Source of the DNA: Capsicum annuum
Taxonomy: Eukaryota > Streptophyta > Magnoliopsida > Solanales > Solanaceae
Length of the DNA stretch: 64,000 bases
Direction of reading: 5' to 3'
NCBI RefSeq assembly: GCF_002878395.1
Contig: NC_061114.1
Location: 141,078,784 to 141,142,783 of the forward strand
The position numbers and the translations under genes are program-made. Positions 10,330 through 22,944 of this stretch are shown here, piece by piece. Positions within the stretch are counted from its first letter, which is position 1. Each line of letters starts with the position of its first letter. Under the pieces are notes generated by a model. The model did not search any database. It was not told the origin of the DNA and saw nothing but the letters and a program-made list of their open reading frames with translations.

Positions 10330-11560
10330 CTAAAGGCTACTCCTGCGTCATAAAATGAGCTAAAATCCCCATGCTAGTCATTAGCCTTGTTTGGATAATG
10401 AAAAATAGTGTTGTATAATCCTTAAGTAGCTTAAGAGAATGTCGGTTCCTCATATTAAGATCTCTATGTTTGGAGAAGTACTAAAGGCTATGATGGTTTT
10501 GAGAAAATCTCGCAAGAACTACATTCAATAATAATGCCACAACTTTAACACAAACACTATGGCTGCAAACTCCAAATCATGGGTAAAATAATTTCTCTCA
10601 TAAGGCTTCAACATATGAGAAGCATAAGCAATCATCTTACCCTCCTACATCAACACTACACCAAAACCAACACCAGAAGCATCGAAAAATATGATAAAAC
10701 CCATGCCCTTCTTTGGAAAACCAAAATAGAATCCAAAGTCAACACATCTTAGATATTTCAAAAACTCTTCTCACATGCATTTAACCACTAGAAAACTATT
10801 TTTTTATGAGTCAACTTGGTTAAAGGATCTATGATAGACAAGAAACTCTCCATGAAACGCCGATAATAACCCCTCAAACCAATGAAACTCCAAATATTGA
10901 TAGGAGAAGTAGGTCTAGATCAATCATAAATTACCTCAATCTTGGCCGAATCAATTATAATACCATCTTTAGTCACCACATGACCCAAGAAAGAGATAGA
11001 ATCCAACCAAAAATCACACATAGAAAACTTAGCATACAACTTCTCATCGCACAATCTCTGAAGTACAATCTTCAAATGCTTCACATAATCAACCGTATGC
11101 TTAAAATATAACAAGATGTCGCCTATAAATACAATCACAAAGGAGTCATGATATGGTTGAAACACCCAATTTATCAACTCCATAAATATTGTTTGGGCAT
11201 TGCTCAATCCATAGGTTATGAGCAAGGACTCATAATAATCGTATGGAGTCTAAAAAGCCATATTTAGGATATTTGAAGCTCTAATCTTTAACTGGTGATA
11301 CCTGAATCTCAAATCAATCTTTAAAACACTGAAGCTCCCTAAAGTTGGTCAAAAGATCATCAGTGTTAGGAAAAAGGTACTTTTTTTTAACCATCACTTT
11401 GTTCAACTGTTTATAATCAATATACATACACATAAAACCATCCTTCTTCTTCACAAATAAGATGAATGCACCCTAAAGAGATAAACCAGGTTTAATAAAC
11501 CCCTTGCTTAACTAATTCAACTGCTTCTTCAACTCCTTCAACTTAGTTGGGGCCATACTA
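10330..11560 (-). pseudogene. G1 reverse transcriptase and RNase H remnant
   Basis: RT is readable from about 11560 (FVKKKDGFMCMYIDYKQLNK, motif region 1-2) to 10920. The open piece 11225-10920 holds GLSNAQTIFMELIN and FIGDILLY, where the expected FIDDILVY has lost its first catalytic Asp to Gly. It continues into CDFWLDSISFLGHVVTKDGI, the thumb/connection wording of gypsy elements. RNase H follows at about 10690-10500 with FFDASGVGFGVVLM and [13 protein letters not shown]. Both enzymes are inactive here. The catalytic substitution and stops indicate an old insertion. Confidence 0.85.
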
Positions 11561-12158
11561 GAAAGAGGCCCAAAAATAGGCTTGGTACCCAGGTCCACAT
11601 CAATCGCAGAATCAATATAACAATCTAGAGGCATACTAGGAAAACTCAAAGAAAACACATCCATGAAATCATGAACAACTCAAATAGATTCCATAGGAGG
11701 TGATAAAGTGATACTACTGTCACGAATATGATCTAAATAATACAAAAACCCTCTTTTTATCATGAGGTGAGCATGCATAATAGATATAACATCCTTAGGA
11801 CCTAAATTAATTGTACCTTTCCAAGCTAACCTTGACACACCCGACATAGCTAAAGGTCAAGGTCTTGGCATAACAATCCAAAATAGCATGATAAGAAGCT
11901 AACAAATTCATACCCAAGATAGCATTAAAATTAATCATATATAGAAAGATTAATTCTACTAAGTCTACAACCCACAAGGGTAACCAAACAAGATCGATAC
12001 ACCTGATTCACCATAAAAAATCTCTTATAAGGGTAGAAACATGAAGAGGCATAACAAGAGGATTATATGTAAAATCAAAACTAAAAGAAAAATATGTAGA
12101 CACATATGAGAAATTCGACCCAGGGATAAATAATATGGAAGCAAATATGTGGAAAAAC
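11560..12158 (-). pseudogene. G1 protease/linker remnant, cut by E1
   Basis: Minus-strand reading from 12158 gives the end of a retropepsin region (FNAILGMNLLASYHAILDCYAKTLTF at about 11935-11860) and then the protease-RT linker (MAPTKLKELKKQLN at about 11555). At 12158 it stops against the E1 LTR. The upstream gag end reappears on the far side of E1 at 24428-24595, so E1 split this gene. Confidence 0.7.
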
Positions 12159-13651
12159 TGATCTTAGGCATATTAATACACCTAAATATCATTAGCTAGG
12201 CATGTTTATCTAAGTTTTGAGGACTTCTTGATGTGCTTAGTGAGTTATTAAGGGTGTAATTGTGTATTTATATGTTGAAGAACATGTATAGAGTGTTTAA
12301 GATGTATTTGAAATAAGTTAAGAATCAAAATAATCAAATAGAGGTTGGACAAGAAAACTAGTATTGCTAGCTTGAGTTATACTTATTCAATTGTATTTTG
12401 ATGAGGTCTATTGTATTATATGAACTGATGGTTGCTATATGATGTTGTCAGAGAACATTAAAGGTGTTAAGAGAAATTTCAAGAAGCAAAACAATCATAG
12501 AAAAGAGTTGTAAAGACATCTACAATGATAGGGCACGAAGCAAAGTGAAGAGACTACTCCAAAGTAGAGAATTGGAAATTTGAGCACAATAGAGTGCCAT
12601 GCTCTCTGTCCTCCATGATAAGAGTGTGCCATGCCCTTGGACAAAAATTTAAATGGAACATTCAAGTGGCCATTCACAATAAGATTATGACATGCCCACT
12701 AACCTCTGTGATAAGGGCATGTCACACCCTTCATATTTTTAGGCAAAAATCATCCTACACTTTAAATATGTCACTTAGCTTCTATTCTAAACACCTTGTA
12801 CAACTTTGGGAGAGTGAAATCACACAAGTTAGGCTCAAAATAGGTTTTTTCTTCTTTACTCTATTTCTATTATAGTTCTTACTTATGAATTCTATTATTT
12901 TGATTCTTTGTAAGATTACGAGTAGCTAAACACCCTCATTTTAGGGTTGTCGCTATGAACATGAGTACTTAGCATTCAATTAAGTTTATTTAAGTTTATT
13001 AACATATTTGGTGGTTCATATGTTCTAGTTATTACTATTCTATTAACTTGCGACCTTTAGAAGATACCTAAATTTTTATTACAAGTCGAAAAGGAGAAAC
13101 ATTAGATTAGAACATAGAACATATGGAGTGAGTTTTTTTTATTTTAAATGAATTAAAGATAGGATTCATGGTTAAGATAGAAAAATACCTAATTCGCCCC
13201 ACTTCGTTCAAATATATGAAGAAATACAAATGTGTTTGAATTAGTTCTAACATCCCTCCTCAATGATATAGTTGTGGGGCTAATTTAAATAGATGATTAG
13301 AGGCTCAAAAGACCATAATCATTTTATTAACCCCATGAATCTACAACCAAGATAATTAACTTGACCAATGATATTTATAGCTTTATAATATTGTTCAAAT
13401 TATCTTGACCCTAGATTTCTCCTAATCATTATTTCAAACACTTTATATTCGCACTATTGTTTATTGTTACTTTTAAATTCTCAAATCTTTAACTCTCATG
13501 GTTACAACTCATACTTATTTAATCTTATTAGTAAATCTAGAATTGTCCTACATGCTAAAAACAAGTCCCTGTGGGATCGACATTCGGGTCAAAAGGGCCA
13601 TTTTATTACTTTTATGACCATGTACACTTGTGTGTGTGGTAGGATGCAACA
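12159..13651 (+). repeat. E1 left LTR
   Basis: Begins TGATCTTAGGCATATT and ends GATGCAACA, followed by AGTTTC and the primer site. It matches the right LTR along its length with scattered changes. The TATA position reads TTTAAATA (about 12757), degraded relative to the right LTR. Positions 13254-13280 carry the conserved U5 hairpin described under findings. Confidence 0.8.
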
Positions 13652-13657
13652 AGTTTC

Positions 13658-13675
13658 TAGCATTGTTGCTAGGGA
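13658..13675 (+). promoter_or_regulatory. E1 primer-binding site (degenerate tRNA-Asp type)
   Basis: TAGCATTGTTGCTAGGGA aligns with TGGCGCCGTTGCCGGGGA, the complement of the tRNA-Asp 3' end used by Athila elements, with G-to-A and C-to-T type changes. It sits six bases after the LTR end, as in E2 and E3. Confidence 0.65.
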
Positions 13676-13899
13676 CTTGAAAATTGGCAACTTCTGATTT
13701 ATAGTTTTTCTATTTTGTTTCATAAGTGTTGACAACTTGGTCTTAGCTACTAAACTTGTAGGTATAAGTTGGAATCTCATGTAAGTTGGCTAGGGGAGTG
13801 GATTTGATTGATTCATATCCTTAACCAGAGTGAAGCTTACATAAACTGAAAAGAGAAGCAACACTTTTCTATCCCATCTTGTAATTTTAATAGGGCGAA

Positions 13900-15400
13900 G
13901 CTATTCCTGCAGTTGTGGATTAAGAACAACCAGCCCCCAAGATAGTGCATAAAGTGTCAATCCTACTGGAAACTAATATTACCTCTACCATCCTCAGGTC
14001 AAAAGTTGGGGGTAGATTTGAGCTGAAGTAGAACATAGTGCAATTATTGCATAGCAGTGGGAAATTTACAGGCCTATCAAATAAGGATCCACAGGTTTAT
14101 CTATAAAACTTCTTAGAGATTAGTGACACTTCATTCCTACTGGAGTCTCCAAAGATTACATGAGTATCACTCTCTTCTATTTCTCATTAATGTGGGAGCA
14201 AAAAATAGTTGAAGGTAGAACCTTTAAACTCTATCACAACTTGGGATGACTTGGAAAAGGAGTTCCTTATTTGATATTCTCATCTACAAAAACTGTGATA
14301 TTAAGGAGTAAAATCCTGAGTTTCAAATAAAATCAAGATGAGAATATCTATCATGCACAAGAAAGATTTAAGTCTCTTATCAGGGATTGTCCACACTACC
14401 AACAGACTAACAGGGTATTAGCTTATAATTTTATTAAAGCTTTTAACCATAACACAAAAATTTGCTAGATTTAGCTGCATGTATTCAAGCCTTTGAGAAA
14501 ACCTATAATGATCTATAAACTCTCCTGAATTGAATTGCACAAGGTAATCCCAAATGTCGGTGATATGTCCAAAAGTGAGGTAAAAAAACTTACAGATAGG
14601 ATTGGGGAGGATAGTGTCATAGCATTAAATGTAAAATTAGCATCCTTTCAAAACCAAATGATGACTGAATTTAACAAATTTAATGTGTATCAACCTCAGG
14701 CCCAAGTTAATTTAATTTAGTAGGCTCAAACATGGTCTAAGATTTATGGAAATAGTGGTCACTTTACAGACCTATGTGGAGAAAATCCAGAGTTTGTTAA
14801 TTTTATGGGCAATGCACAAAAGGGAAATCCAAACTATGGTAATTCCTAAAACCATAATTAGTAGAGTCAACCCAATTACTCATGGGGCAATAATCAGGCT
14901 CAAACTCAGCAATTTCAGCAGCAATAGAGCATTCAAAATAATACTCAATCTAGTAACATTGAATACACTTTGAAAAAAATCATGGTCAACCATGAATAAA
15001 TGGCTGCAGAAATAAATTTAACAACTAGCTCAACAAAATTTAGAGATATAGTTGGGGCAACTGACATAAGCACTGACATAATACCTCAAGGGGGTTTTCC
15101 TAGTGATATAAAAAATCCAAAAAATGTAATGGCAATTACCTTAGGGAGCGGTAAAGACCCAATTGGTAGACCTCCAATGTAAAATTATGAGGTGCGTGTA
15201 GAGCTAATCCCACGGCAAGCAGAATAAAAACAAGTGACATCTAAAGAATCTAAAAATTTGGGAAACTTTGTGTACCCAAAAAGTAACGGTAGCTGATGAA
15301 ATACTAGAGAGACCACCACCACCATTCCTCAGAGCGTTGAAAAGTCTAAAGAGAATACATGCTTTAAGAAGTTCTTTGACACGTTTAGAGAACTTCACAT
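13900..15400 (+). pseudogene. E1 gag remnant
   Basis: Broken plus-strand frames show Athila-type gag wording: EPLNSITTWDDLEKEFLI at about 14220-14270, a decayed zinc-knuckle region GNSGHFTDLCGENPEFV (about 14750-14800), NFMGNAQKGNPNYGNS (about 14798-14845), and a gag C-terminal part with GGFPSD near 15090. Numerous stops interrupt it. It would have formed the particle core; it is inactive. Confidence 0.75.
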
Positions 15401-15410
15401 TAACCTTTCT

Positions 15411-15878
15411 TTGTTAAAGGTTTTGCAGGGAATGCCTAAGTATGCTAAGTACTTGAAAGATGTGGTGAAAAACAAGACAAATATGGGTGAAATTGATACT
15501 ATAGCACTTACTGGGGAGTATAGTTCAATGTTAATGAGCAATATGCCCAAGAAGCTTAAAGACCCTGGGAGTTTCACCCTTCCCATACAAATTGGTGAAA
15601 GTAATATGTTTCATGAATTGAGTGATATAGGGGGAAGCATAAATATAATGCCCCTATCTGATTTCAACACTTTGGGTTGGGGAAAACTGGGGTCATTTCA
15701 GTTGTGCTCCATATGGCAAACTGAACAAGAGTGGTGCCCGATAAAATCATAATAGATGTTCTCATTAATGTTGGTAAGTTTATTATTCCTGTCGACTTTA
15801 TTATTCTTGATTATGATTTAGATTAAAGGGTAAAAATCATCTTGTGACATCTATTCTTGGAAATTAGAGGAGCACTAA
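15411..15878 (+). pseudogene. E1 aspartic protease, 5' part, cut by E2
   Basis: An open stretch to 15752 contains MPKYAKYLKDVVKNKT, LPKK-like KKLKDPGSFTLPIQIG and the active-site segment LSDIGGSINIMPLS, where Athila elements have an Asp-x-Gly-Ala-Ser. The frame then shifts; it continues IPVDFIILDYDLD and KIILRHLFLEIRGAL up to 15878. The E2 insertion interrupts the next codons; they resume at 20710. Confidence 0.8.
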
Positions 15879-15883
15879 CGATT

Positions 15884-17513
15884 TGAGGTGGACTTATGCA
15901 CCTTAGTATTGTTATCCGGACTTAATTAGTTTTGTTTTAAGGATTTTTCTTGTGCTTAATGAGTAAATATTTTTATAATTGAGAATATAAGTAATAAAAT
16001 ACTTTATTAAAATGTATAAGGTGTGTTTCAAAAAAGTTTGGAATCAATTTATCTACTTAGAGTTTAGACGAGAAAACTAGTGTTACTGGCTTGAGATATG
16101 TGTTGTTCTAGATGATCTCGATGAATTCTAGTGTGCGTAATGAGTTAATAAGGGTATGATTGTGTAATAAATTTTTTAATAGTGGTTAAGGATATATTTA
16201 AAAAATCCTGTAGACAAAACACTAAGTTAAAGATCAAAGGGAAAAAACTAGTACTTTTAGCTTAAGTTACTAGTTCATGGTCTTGAATTGTATATTGTGC
16301 TGAACTGTAATTCGTGGTATTTTATGCTATAGGACATTTGGTGAGTTTATAATGATGATATATGGATGATAAAAAATCTGTAAATAAATTTTAAATGACA
16401 TCACAAGGCTTGGAATGGATGGACAAACACTTGGGATAAGATTTGACCAAAAATGGACGTGTTGGAGTCATTGGCTTGCCACAGACCTTAGACACCATGG
16501 TATGGATGTTCCATGGAATTGAGGGCATCCTAAATGACAAATTAAAGTATCTCATCACGATTATGTATTTCTACATACCTTAGGCACCGTAATGAGGGTG
16601 GGGCACGTCTCTAAATAAAAAATAACAGCTTTGGTCCTAGTATAAATAGGACACTTAGGTGTTATGTTTCATACCTTGGACGACCTTGGGACTTGAAGGG
16701 AGTCTGTAGAACAATTAAATTAGGGTTTTTTTCATTAATCTGGTTTGTTTATGGATTTTAATGTGTATTTATTCATTGTGATTACGGTTACCTCCATGAT
16801 CGACTAAACACCCTTTTTCGGGTTTAAGGCCAAGAACATGAGTATTATGGTGAGAATTGATTTGGTTTGGTTATTTATCATTATTGATTGTTTATTTATC
16901 CTTATTATCACTATTTTAAGGCTTAATGACCCTTAGAATATATTCATAATCATCTTGTGAACCCATAAGGAGGAACAAGAGGATAGAACGTGGGATAGAA
17001 GAATAGAATTGTAATATTCCAATTGAATGCAGTTATAATTTGAATTTAGGAGAGGAATATACCTAATTTCCATATTTTTTTCAATTATGGGATTAAATAT
17101 TAATGTGTTTCACTTAGTTCTCATATCCCCGCTCAACGATGTAGTTGTGGGGCTAAGTTAGATAATTAACTATATGATCGGAAGGTAGTAGTCATAGTAT
17201 AGACCCTGTGAACCATCAACCAAGATAAATAACATTATCAATAAAGTTATATAATGTAGTATGATTGTTCACATAAACTTAACACTAGGCTTGTCCTCAT
17301 TAATTTTTTGAACCATTAATTTACTTGTTAATTTTACTTTAGTTCTAACTTTCAGACAATCTTTGATGATGTAGCACTTGAATAATCTTAATAGTTGAAC
17401 TAGAATTAGATATTTTTAACACAAGTCTCTGATGTATCAATACTTGACATTTAAAGGATGATTATATTACTTTGTGAGACCACATACACTTGCGTATGCG
17501 CTTGGGCGTAATA
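15884..17513 (+). repeat. E2 left LTR
   Basis: Begins TGAGGTGGACTTATGCACC and ends GGGCGTAATA, followed by AGTTTT and a primer site. It aligns end to end with 19080-20709. A TATAAATAG lies at 16641. A U5 hairpin with perfect outer CCCC/GGGG arms lies at 17127-17152. Confidence 0.85.
16641..16649 (+). promoter_or_regulatory. E2 left LTR TATA box
   Basis: TATAAATAG inside CCTAGTATAAATAGGACAC. The same place in the right LTR reads TGTAAATAG, so only the left copy keeps a canonical TATA. The E1 right LTR has the same context. Confidence 0.55.
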
Positions 17514-17519
17514 AGTTTT

Positions 17520-17537
17520 TGGTGCTGTTGTTGGAGA
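17520..17537 (+). promoter_or_regulatory. E2 primer-binding site
   Basis: TGGTGCTGTTGTTGGAGA, a decayed tRNA-Asp-type site, six bases after the LTR end. Every change from the ideal is a transition. Confidence 0.7.
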
Positions 17538-17639
17538 CTTGTAATTTGGCAACGGTCATAGTTTTAGTTTTACTTTTTAGATTTAATTGGTTCTTTTCAC
17601 TTGGTCATGATTTCTTAATTTGTAGGTAACAGGTTAACA

Positions 17640-19079
17640 AGCTAGTAATATGGAAATGGACCAGGAGTTGGTTGAGCCATACCCCAAGCCTAAGCAATGC
17701 TTTCATCGACAGAGGAGAGAAGTAGTAATTATCTACCATACCTCTTAAATTCACAAAGAACAAGAAATATTAATCCCATGTCTTAAGATCTACCAACCTA
17801 CAAAAAAGTTTGCAAAGTGGTAATCTCACTTGTAACTAATTTGACCTCCGTCATTCAGAAACTGGCTCCAGGAGAAAGATTTGAATTGAAATAGAACATG
17901 GTGTAAATTTTACATAGTAGGGGTCAGTTTATCGGGATTTCACATGAAGATCTGCAGGTTCACTTGTAGAACTTCTTAGAAATTAGTGACATATTCATCC
18001 CTACGGTTGTATCAAATGATTATATGAGGTTGACACTCTTCCTCTTTTCACTATTAGGAGAAGCAAAGAAATGGTTGAGTGTTGAGTTGGCTAATTCCCT
18101 AATAATGTAGGATGACTTAGCCCAAAAGTTCCTCATCTGCTTCTTCCCATCTGACAACACTGCGAGACTACGTAGTGAGATTTTGAGCTTCAAGCAGAGG
18201 CCAAATGAGAACCTATACCATGCTTGGGAGATATTAAAGTCTCTATTTTTAGACTGTCCACATCACAACAATCCAATAAGGTACTAGCTCACACCTTTGT
18301 TGAGCCATTTTAACATAACATCAAAATTTTACTAGATTCAACTATAGGTGGTCAAGCTTTGTAAAGGACATATGATGAGCTATACACCTTTTTAAACTAG
18401 ATTGCACAAGGAAATCTAGATTGGCATGGTGATACTTCAAGGAGTTCAGTGAAAAAGACTACAGATATGATTGAGGTTGATAGCATAACAACCTTAGCCA
18501 CCCAACTTTTAGCCATGTATAATCAAATAATGACTCAATTCAGTTAGTTAGTTAGGTGTGCTACAGACTCAGGCACATGTCAATGCAGTGCAGTAGACCC
18601 CATCATGGTGTGAGATTTATAAAAACAGTGGCAACACTGCAGATATATGTGGTGCTAATCCCAAATCCATCAATTTTGTGAGAAATGCACAGAAGTTGAA
18701 TTATGGCAATGCCTACAATCAAAAGTGTCAAACTTATCCAATGTACTTGGGGAAACAACCAGAAGCAACAGTATAATACTTAGGCCAGTAACATTGAAGA
18801 GGCTCTAAAAAAAATTTGGCCAACCAAGAACAGATGGCTGTTGAAATAAAAATTCAACAAATTGCACAAAAATAGTTAGAGCAGCAAGTGGGGCAATAGG
18901 CGCAGACACAAAATACAAGGCCTCAAGGTGGTTTTCCAAGTGATAATGAACCTCCTACACAAGTAATGTCAATCACTTTAAGGAATGGTAAGAAGTTGAG
19001 TGATAGGAATCCATAGAAAAATAAGGATGTATATGTAGAGTTGATTCCTCAACCTATTGCAGACGAAGTTACTAAAAAT
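17640..19079 (+). pseudogene. E2 gag remnant
   Basis: Degenerate plus-strand frames hold ENLYHAWEILKSLFLDCPHH (about 18205-18265), CEIYKNSGNTADICGANP (remains of a zinc knuckle, about 18610-18670), INFVRNAQKLNYGNAYNQ (about 18670-18725), and GGFPSDNEPPTQVMSITLRN (about 18930-18985). It is homologous to E1 gag. The coding part ends abruptly at the right LTR, so the element never carried or has lost protease and pol. Confidence 0.75.
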
Positions 19080-20709
19080 TGAGGTGGACTACGCACCTCA
19101 GTATTGTTATCCGGGCTTAATTAGTCTTGTGTTGAGGATTTATCTTGTGCTTAATGAGTAAATATTTTTATAATTGAGAATCTAAGTGTTAAATATATTA
19201 TTATAATGTTTAAGGTGTGTTTTAAACAATTCTAGAATCAATTTGGCCACTTAGAGTTTAGACAAGAAAACTATTGTTACTAGCTTGAGCTATGTGTTGG
19301 TCTAGTTGATCTAGATGGATTCTAGTGTGCGGAATGAGTTACTAAGGGTACGATTGTGTAATAATATGTGTGATAACTGGTTTAATAGTGTTTAAGTTTA
19401 AATTTAAACAATCCAAGAGACAAAACACTAAGTTAAAGATCAAAAGAACAAAACTAGTACTCTTAGCTTAAGTTGCTAGTTCATCGTCTTGAATTGTATG
19501 TTGTGTTGAACTCTAATTCATAGTTTTTGATGCTATAGGATTCCTGGTGAGTTAATAAATATGTTATATGGATTATAAAAAATATGTAAATCAATTGGAA
19601 ACAACATCATAAGGCTTAGAATGGATGGACAAACACTTGGGACAAGATTTGACCAAAAATGGATGTTTTGGAGTCATTAGCATGCCATGAACCTTAGGGA
19701 CCATGTAAGGGATGTGAAAAGACCTTGGGGGAATCCTAAATGACCAATTGAAGTATATCATCGTGCTTAGGGCCTTCCACATACCCTATTCACCACGAGT
19801 AAGGGCGTGGCACGACCCTAAGTCAAATATGGCAACGTTGGTCCTAGTGTAAATAGGACACATGGTTGTTATGTTTCACACCTTGGACGACCTTTGGAAT
19901 TGAAGGAAGGTTGGATAAACTTCAATTAGGGTTTTTATTCCATAAAATTTGTTTTCTTATTGATTTTAATATGTATTTATTTATTGTAATTATGGTTATG
20001 TCCATGATCAGCTAAACACCTTTTTCTGGAGTTAAGTCCAAGAATATAAGTATTATGGTTATGAATTGATTTGGTTTGGACATTTATTTATCCTTATAAT
20101 CACTATTTTAAGGCTTCATTACTCTTAGAATATATACATAATCTTCTTGTGAACCCAAAAGAAAGAACAAGAAGAAAGAACGTGGGATAGATAGAATAGA
20201 ATTATAATCTTCTAATTGAACAAAATCATAATTTTCATTTAGGATAGGAGTCTACTTAAGTTACCTATTTGGTTAAATTAAGGTATGAAATATGAATGTA
20301 TTAACTTATTTCTTGCCTCCCCGCTCAACGATGTAGTTGTGGGGCTGAGTTAGATAATTTACTATAGGATCAAAAGGCCGTAGTCATGGTATAGACCCCG
20401 TGAACAAACAATCAAGATAACTAACCTAACCAATAAAGTTCTATAATGTAGTATGATTGTTTGAAAATACTTATCCCTGGGATTTTCCTCATTGATTGTT
20501 CGAACCTTTAATTTACCGCATTGTTAATTTTACTTTAGTTGTAACTTTCACATAATCTTTGGTTATGTATCACTTGATTAATCTTAATATTTGAACTAGA
20601 ATTATATAGTTGTTAACACAGGTCTCTGAATGATTGATACTTGGCTTGTAAAAGGACATTATATTACTGGTGAGACTATGTACACTTGCATGTGTGCTTG
20701 GGTACAATA
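19080..20709 (+). repeat. E2 right LTR
   Basis: Begins TTGAGGTGGACTACGCACC and ends GGGTACAATA directly before ACTAA of the target duplication. The U5 hairpin at 20319-20344 is intact. Confidence 0.85.
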
Positions 20710-20800
20710 ACTAATAGATGTGAAAGAGGGCACTCTTAAAATAAGATTGAATGATAAAAAGGTGGTCTTTTGAGTTTACAAAACTCTCAATACACCCTTA
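20710..20800 (+). pseudogene. E1 aspartic protease, 3' part after E2
   Basis: Immediately after the E2 target duplication the frame reads LIDVKEGTLKIRLNDKKVVF, the continuation of the Athila protease domain begun before E2 (..EIRGAL). This fixes the insertion point and the pre-insertion sequence of E1. Confidence 0.8.
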
Positions 20801-22944
20801 TAATAAAAATAATTATTTAATCACAGTTATGGAAGATGATTAGGGTGGAGGAGTTAAAACATCCAATCATCTCTTCAGACAGTCTCATGGAGTTGCCAAA
20901 TCAATAATTAAGCCCAAAATTAGGAAACATAAGGATTATCCTGAAAAGGAAAGTATAGAAAGAACTATAGACCTTGAGAGTAAGCACGCAAAAGGTTAGA
21001 AAAGAATAATAATATAGGCTCCTAGTAGGAAGAAGGGGATGAAAGAATATGGTTAAGAGTTATAAGTTGAGTTATGCCAAAATAATAAATCTAGTGCTGC
21101 TTGGGAGGCAACCCTAGTTAAGGTTATTTTTATTTTTCTAGTATTTCCTTAGTATCACCTTTGTTTTTGTTTTTGGTTTGAGGCACAAGTTGAAGAAAAG
21201 TCTGAGTACCAGTGATCTAAGCTAAGAAGCATGGCAAAGACTGAGTGTGAGGGTCATCCAGACCCTTTGATGGTGATGATGCTACTAGTTAGGCCCAGAG
21301 GACTCAGAGAGTACTTCTATCATTACTTTTGATTATACTTTGGGGACAAAGTGTGATTGTATGAGTAGGGTGGGGAATCTTCCAATTATGTAGGGTGAAT
21401 TATTGCTATACGATTTCCATCTTTAATTGTTTTCTAGTTTTTGACTAAATTTAAAAATATTACAAAAAGATTTTATCAATGTGTCTTTTCATCTTTTGTT
21501 GATGTCTATTCAGTAGAAGCATACTTTACCACCTCTTGGTTTTTCTTTTCAGCTTTTATTTAGGGAGAGCCCCTTAAACCCAGTATCCTTTTTTTTATTT
21601 TTAAGAGTAATTTTAAAAAAAAATATTAAAAATAAACGAGATGCTCATGCTAAGTGCTATGTATAATTACATGATTCAAGTTGGTTTTGAATGTAAAAGC
21701 ATATGTATTGAGTTAAATGACTATTTTTTAGACAGCTAGGCTCATTTATGTGACTCTTGTGTGAAGTTGGCTTAATTTTGAATTCTTTCTATTGCTTGGT
21801 TGAGAGCCTATAAGAATCCTACGTGATTTGAGCATGTGCCATGTGTAGTGAGGTCTTTGTTATATTTTGCATATTGATGACTGAAATTCGCCTGTGTTCT
21901 TGCAAAGTAAAATATTGAATGTTGGGATTAGGAGATGATATATGCATTTCTTTGATAACCATGTTTGATGCCCTCTTTATCTACCCTTATGTCATGATCT
22001 TAATTAGCCTCATTGAGCCTTTAGCCTATTCTTTGAATGCCTCATATGTAGCCCATTCTCTTTCTTTCAATTGGCCATATTTTCATCCAAAGATCCTAGG
22101 ACTTTAGCTGAAAAATTACGAAGTTAAGGAGTGTAAAATTGATAAAAAAAATAGCGAAAGTGAAGCCCCAAGAAAATACCTGCTGGTGTTGCAAAAGTAT
22201 GTGTTTTGACAGGGAGTAGTATAACGAAAAGAAAAAATAATCAAAAATAAATCATGTGCTAATAGAAAATACTCCATACATAGTATGTGTGAACTAGCGT
22301 AAAGATATAGTGCAAAACAAAAGAGAGGTGGGAATATAATTGTGGTGAAAAATTGGTTAGTTAGAGAGGATTCGAATGTAAAATATGTTGTGTTAAATCA
22401 CTTAGGGAAGATATACACTATTACTAGCTAGAATAGTTCCTACTTATCCCTTAGCTTAAATTATAACCTTTAAAGTCCAACTTGATTCTAAGCCACAATA
22501 ATTTTATATTAGTGGAGCACTACACTATAGGCAATCTTATCATTCATCTAAAGTGACATGTGAATTCCTTGTGAGCTTGAGAAAAATTTGATTCATGCAC
22601 CCATTCTTGTGATAAATTACACATTAGTGGGCAAATATGGGTGACTCTCTTGTAGTGAAGTCACATATTTGATGATATTAGGTGACTTTTATGATCTCTT
22701 TGTTGAGTAATATTCATGAATTTTCCAACTTGGTAGAGTCAATTCTTAAGGTTTGTAAGTTTTGAGGTAGTATTCATATGTTTTCAAGTGGAATGTGACA
22801 TGCTTGTTATGGAGCTTGCTATTCATGTAGTCATTTTAGTTCTAGATTGTGTCTTAGTTGTAGTAGTGATGTTAGAGTCTTCTTTGATTATTTTTAGTGC
22901 AAAGATTTGTTCGAATACGAACAAGGATTTTAAGAGTAGGTTGG
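20800..22944 (+). other. E1 3' non-coding region
   Basis: There is no RT or integrase wording. It contains the conserved hairpin motif at 21100-21117 and then segments shared with the E3 internal regions (for example gctaagaagcatggcaaagactgagtg near 21220 and gctactagttaggcc near 21282). It ends in a purine-rich TTTTAAGAGTAGG before the right LTR. Small open frames here (21919-22107, 22788-23063) have no recognisable content. Confidence 0.7.
21100..21117 (+). other. Conserved hairpin, E1 copy
   Basis: CTTGGGAGGCAACCCTAG. One mismatch from the stem-loop found in the E3 repeats at the corresponding place. Confidence 0.6.

Larger units (their letters stand above)
15879..20709 (+). mobile_element. 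E2: short Athila-like element inserted in E1
   Basis: Two LTRs of about 1.63 kb (about 15884-17513 and 19080-20709) flank only about 1.57 kb of internal sequence that holds a decayed gag and no protease or pol. ACTAA flanks it at 15874-15878 and 20710-20714, and the E1 protease reading frame resumes on the right side. The LTR left edges are placed within about 10 bases. It must have moved with proteins from another element. Confidence 0.85.
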
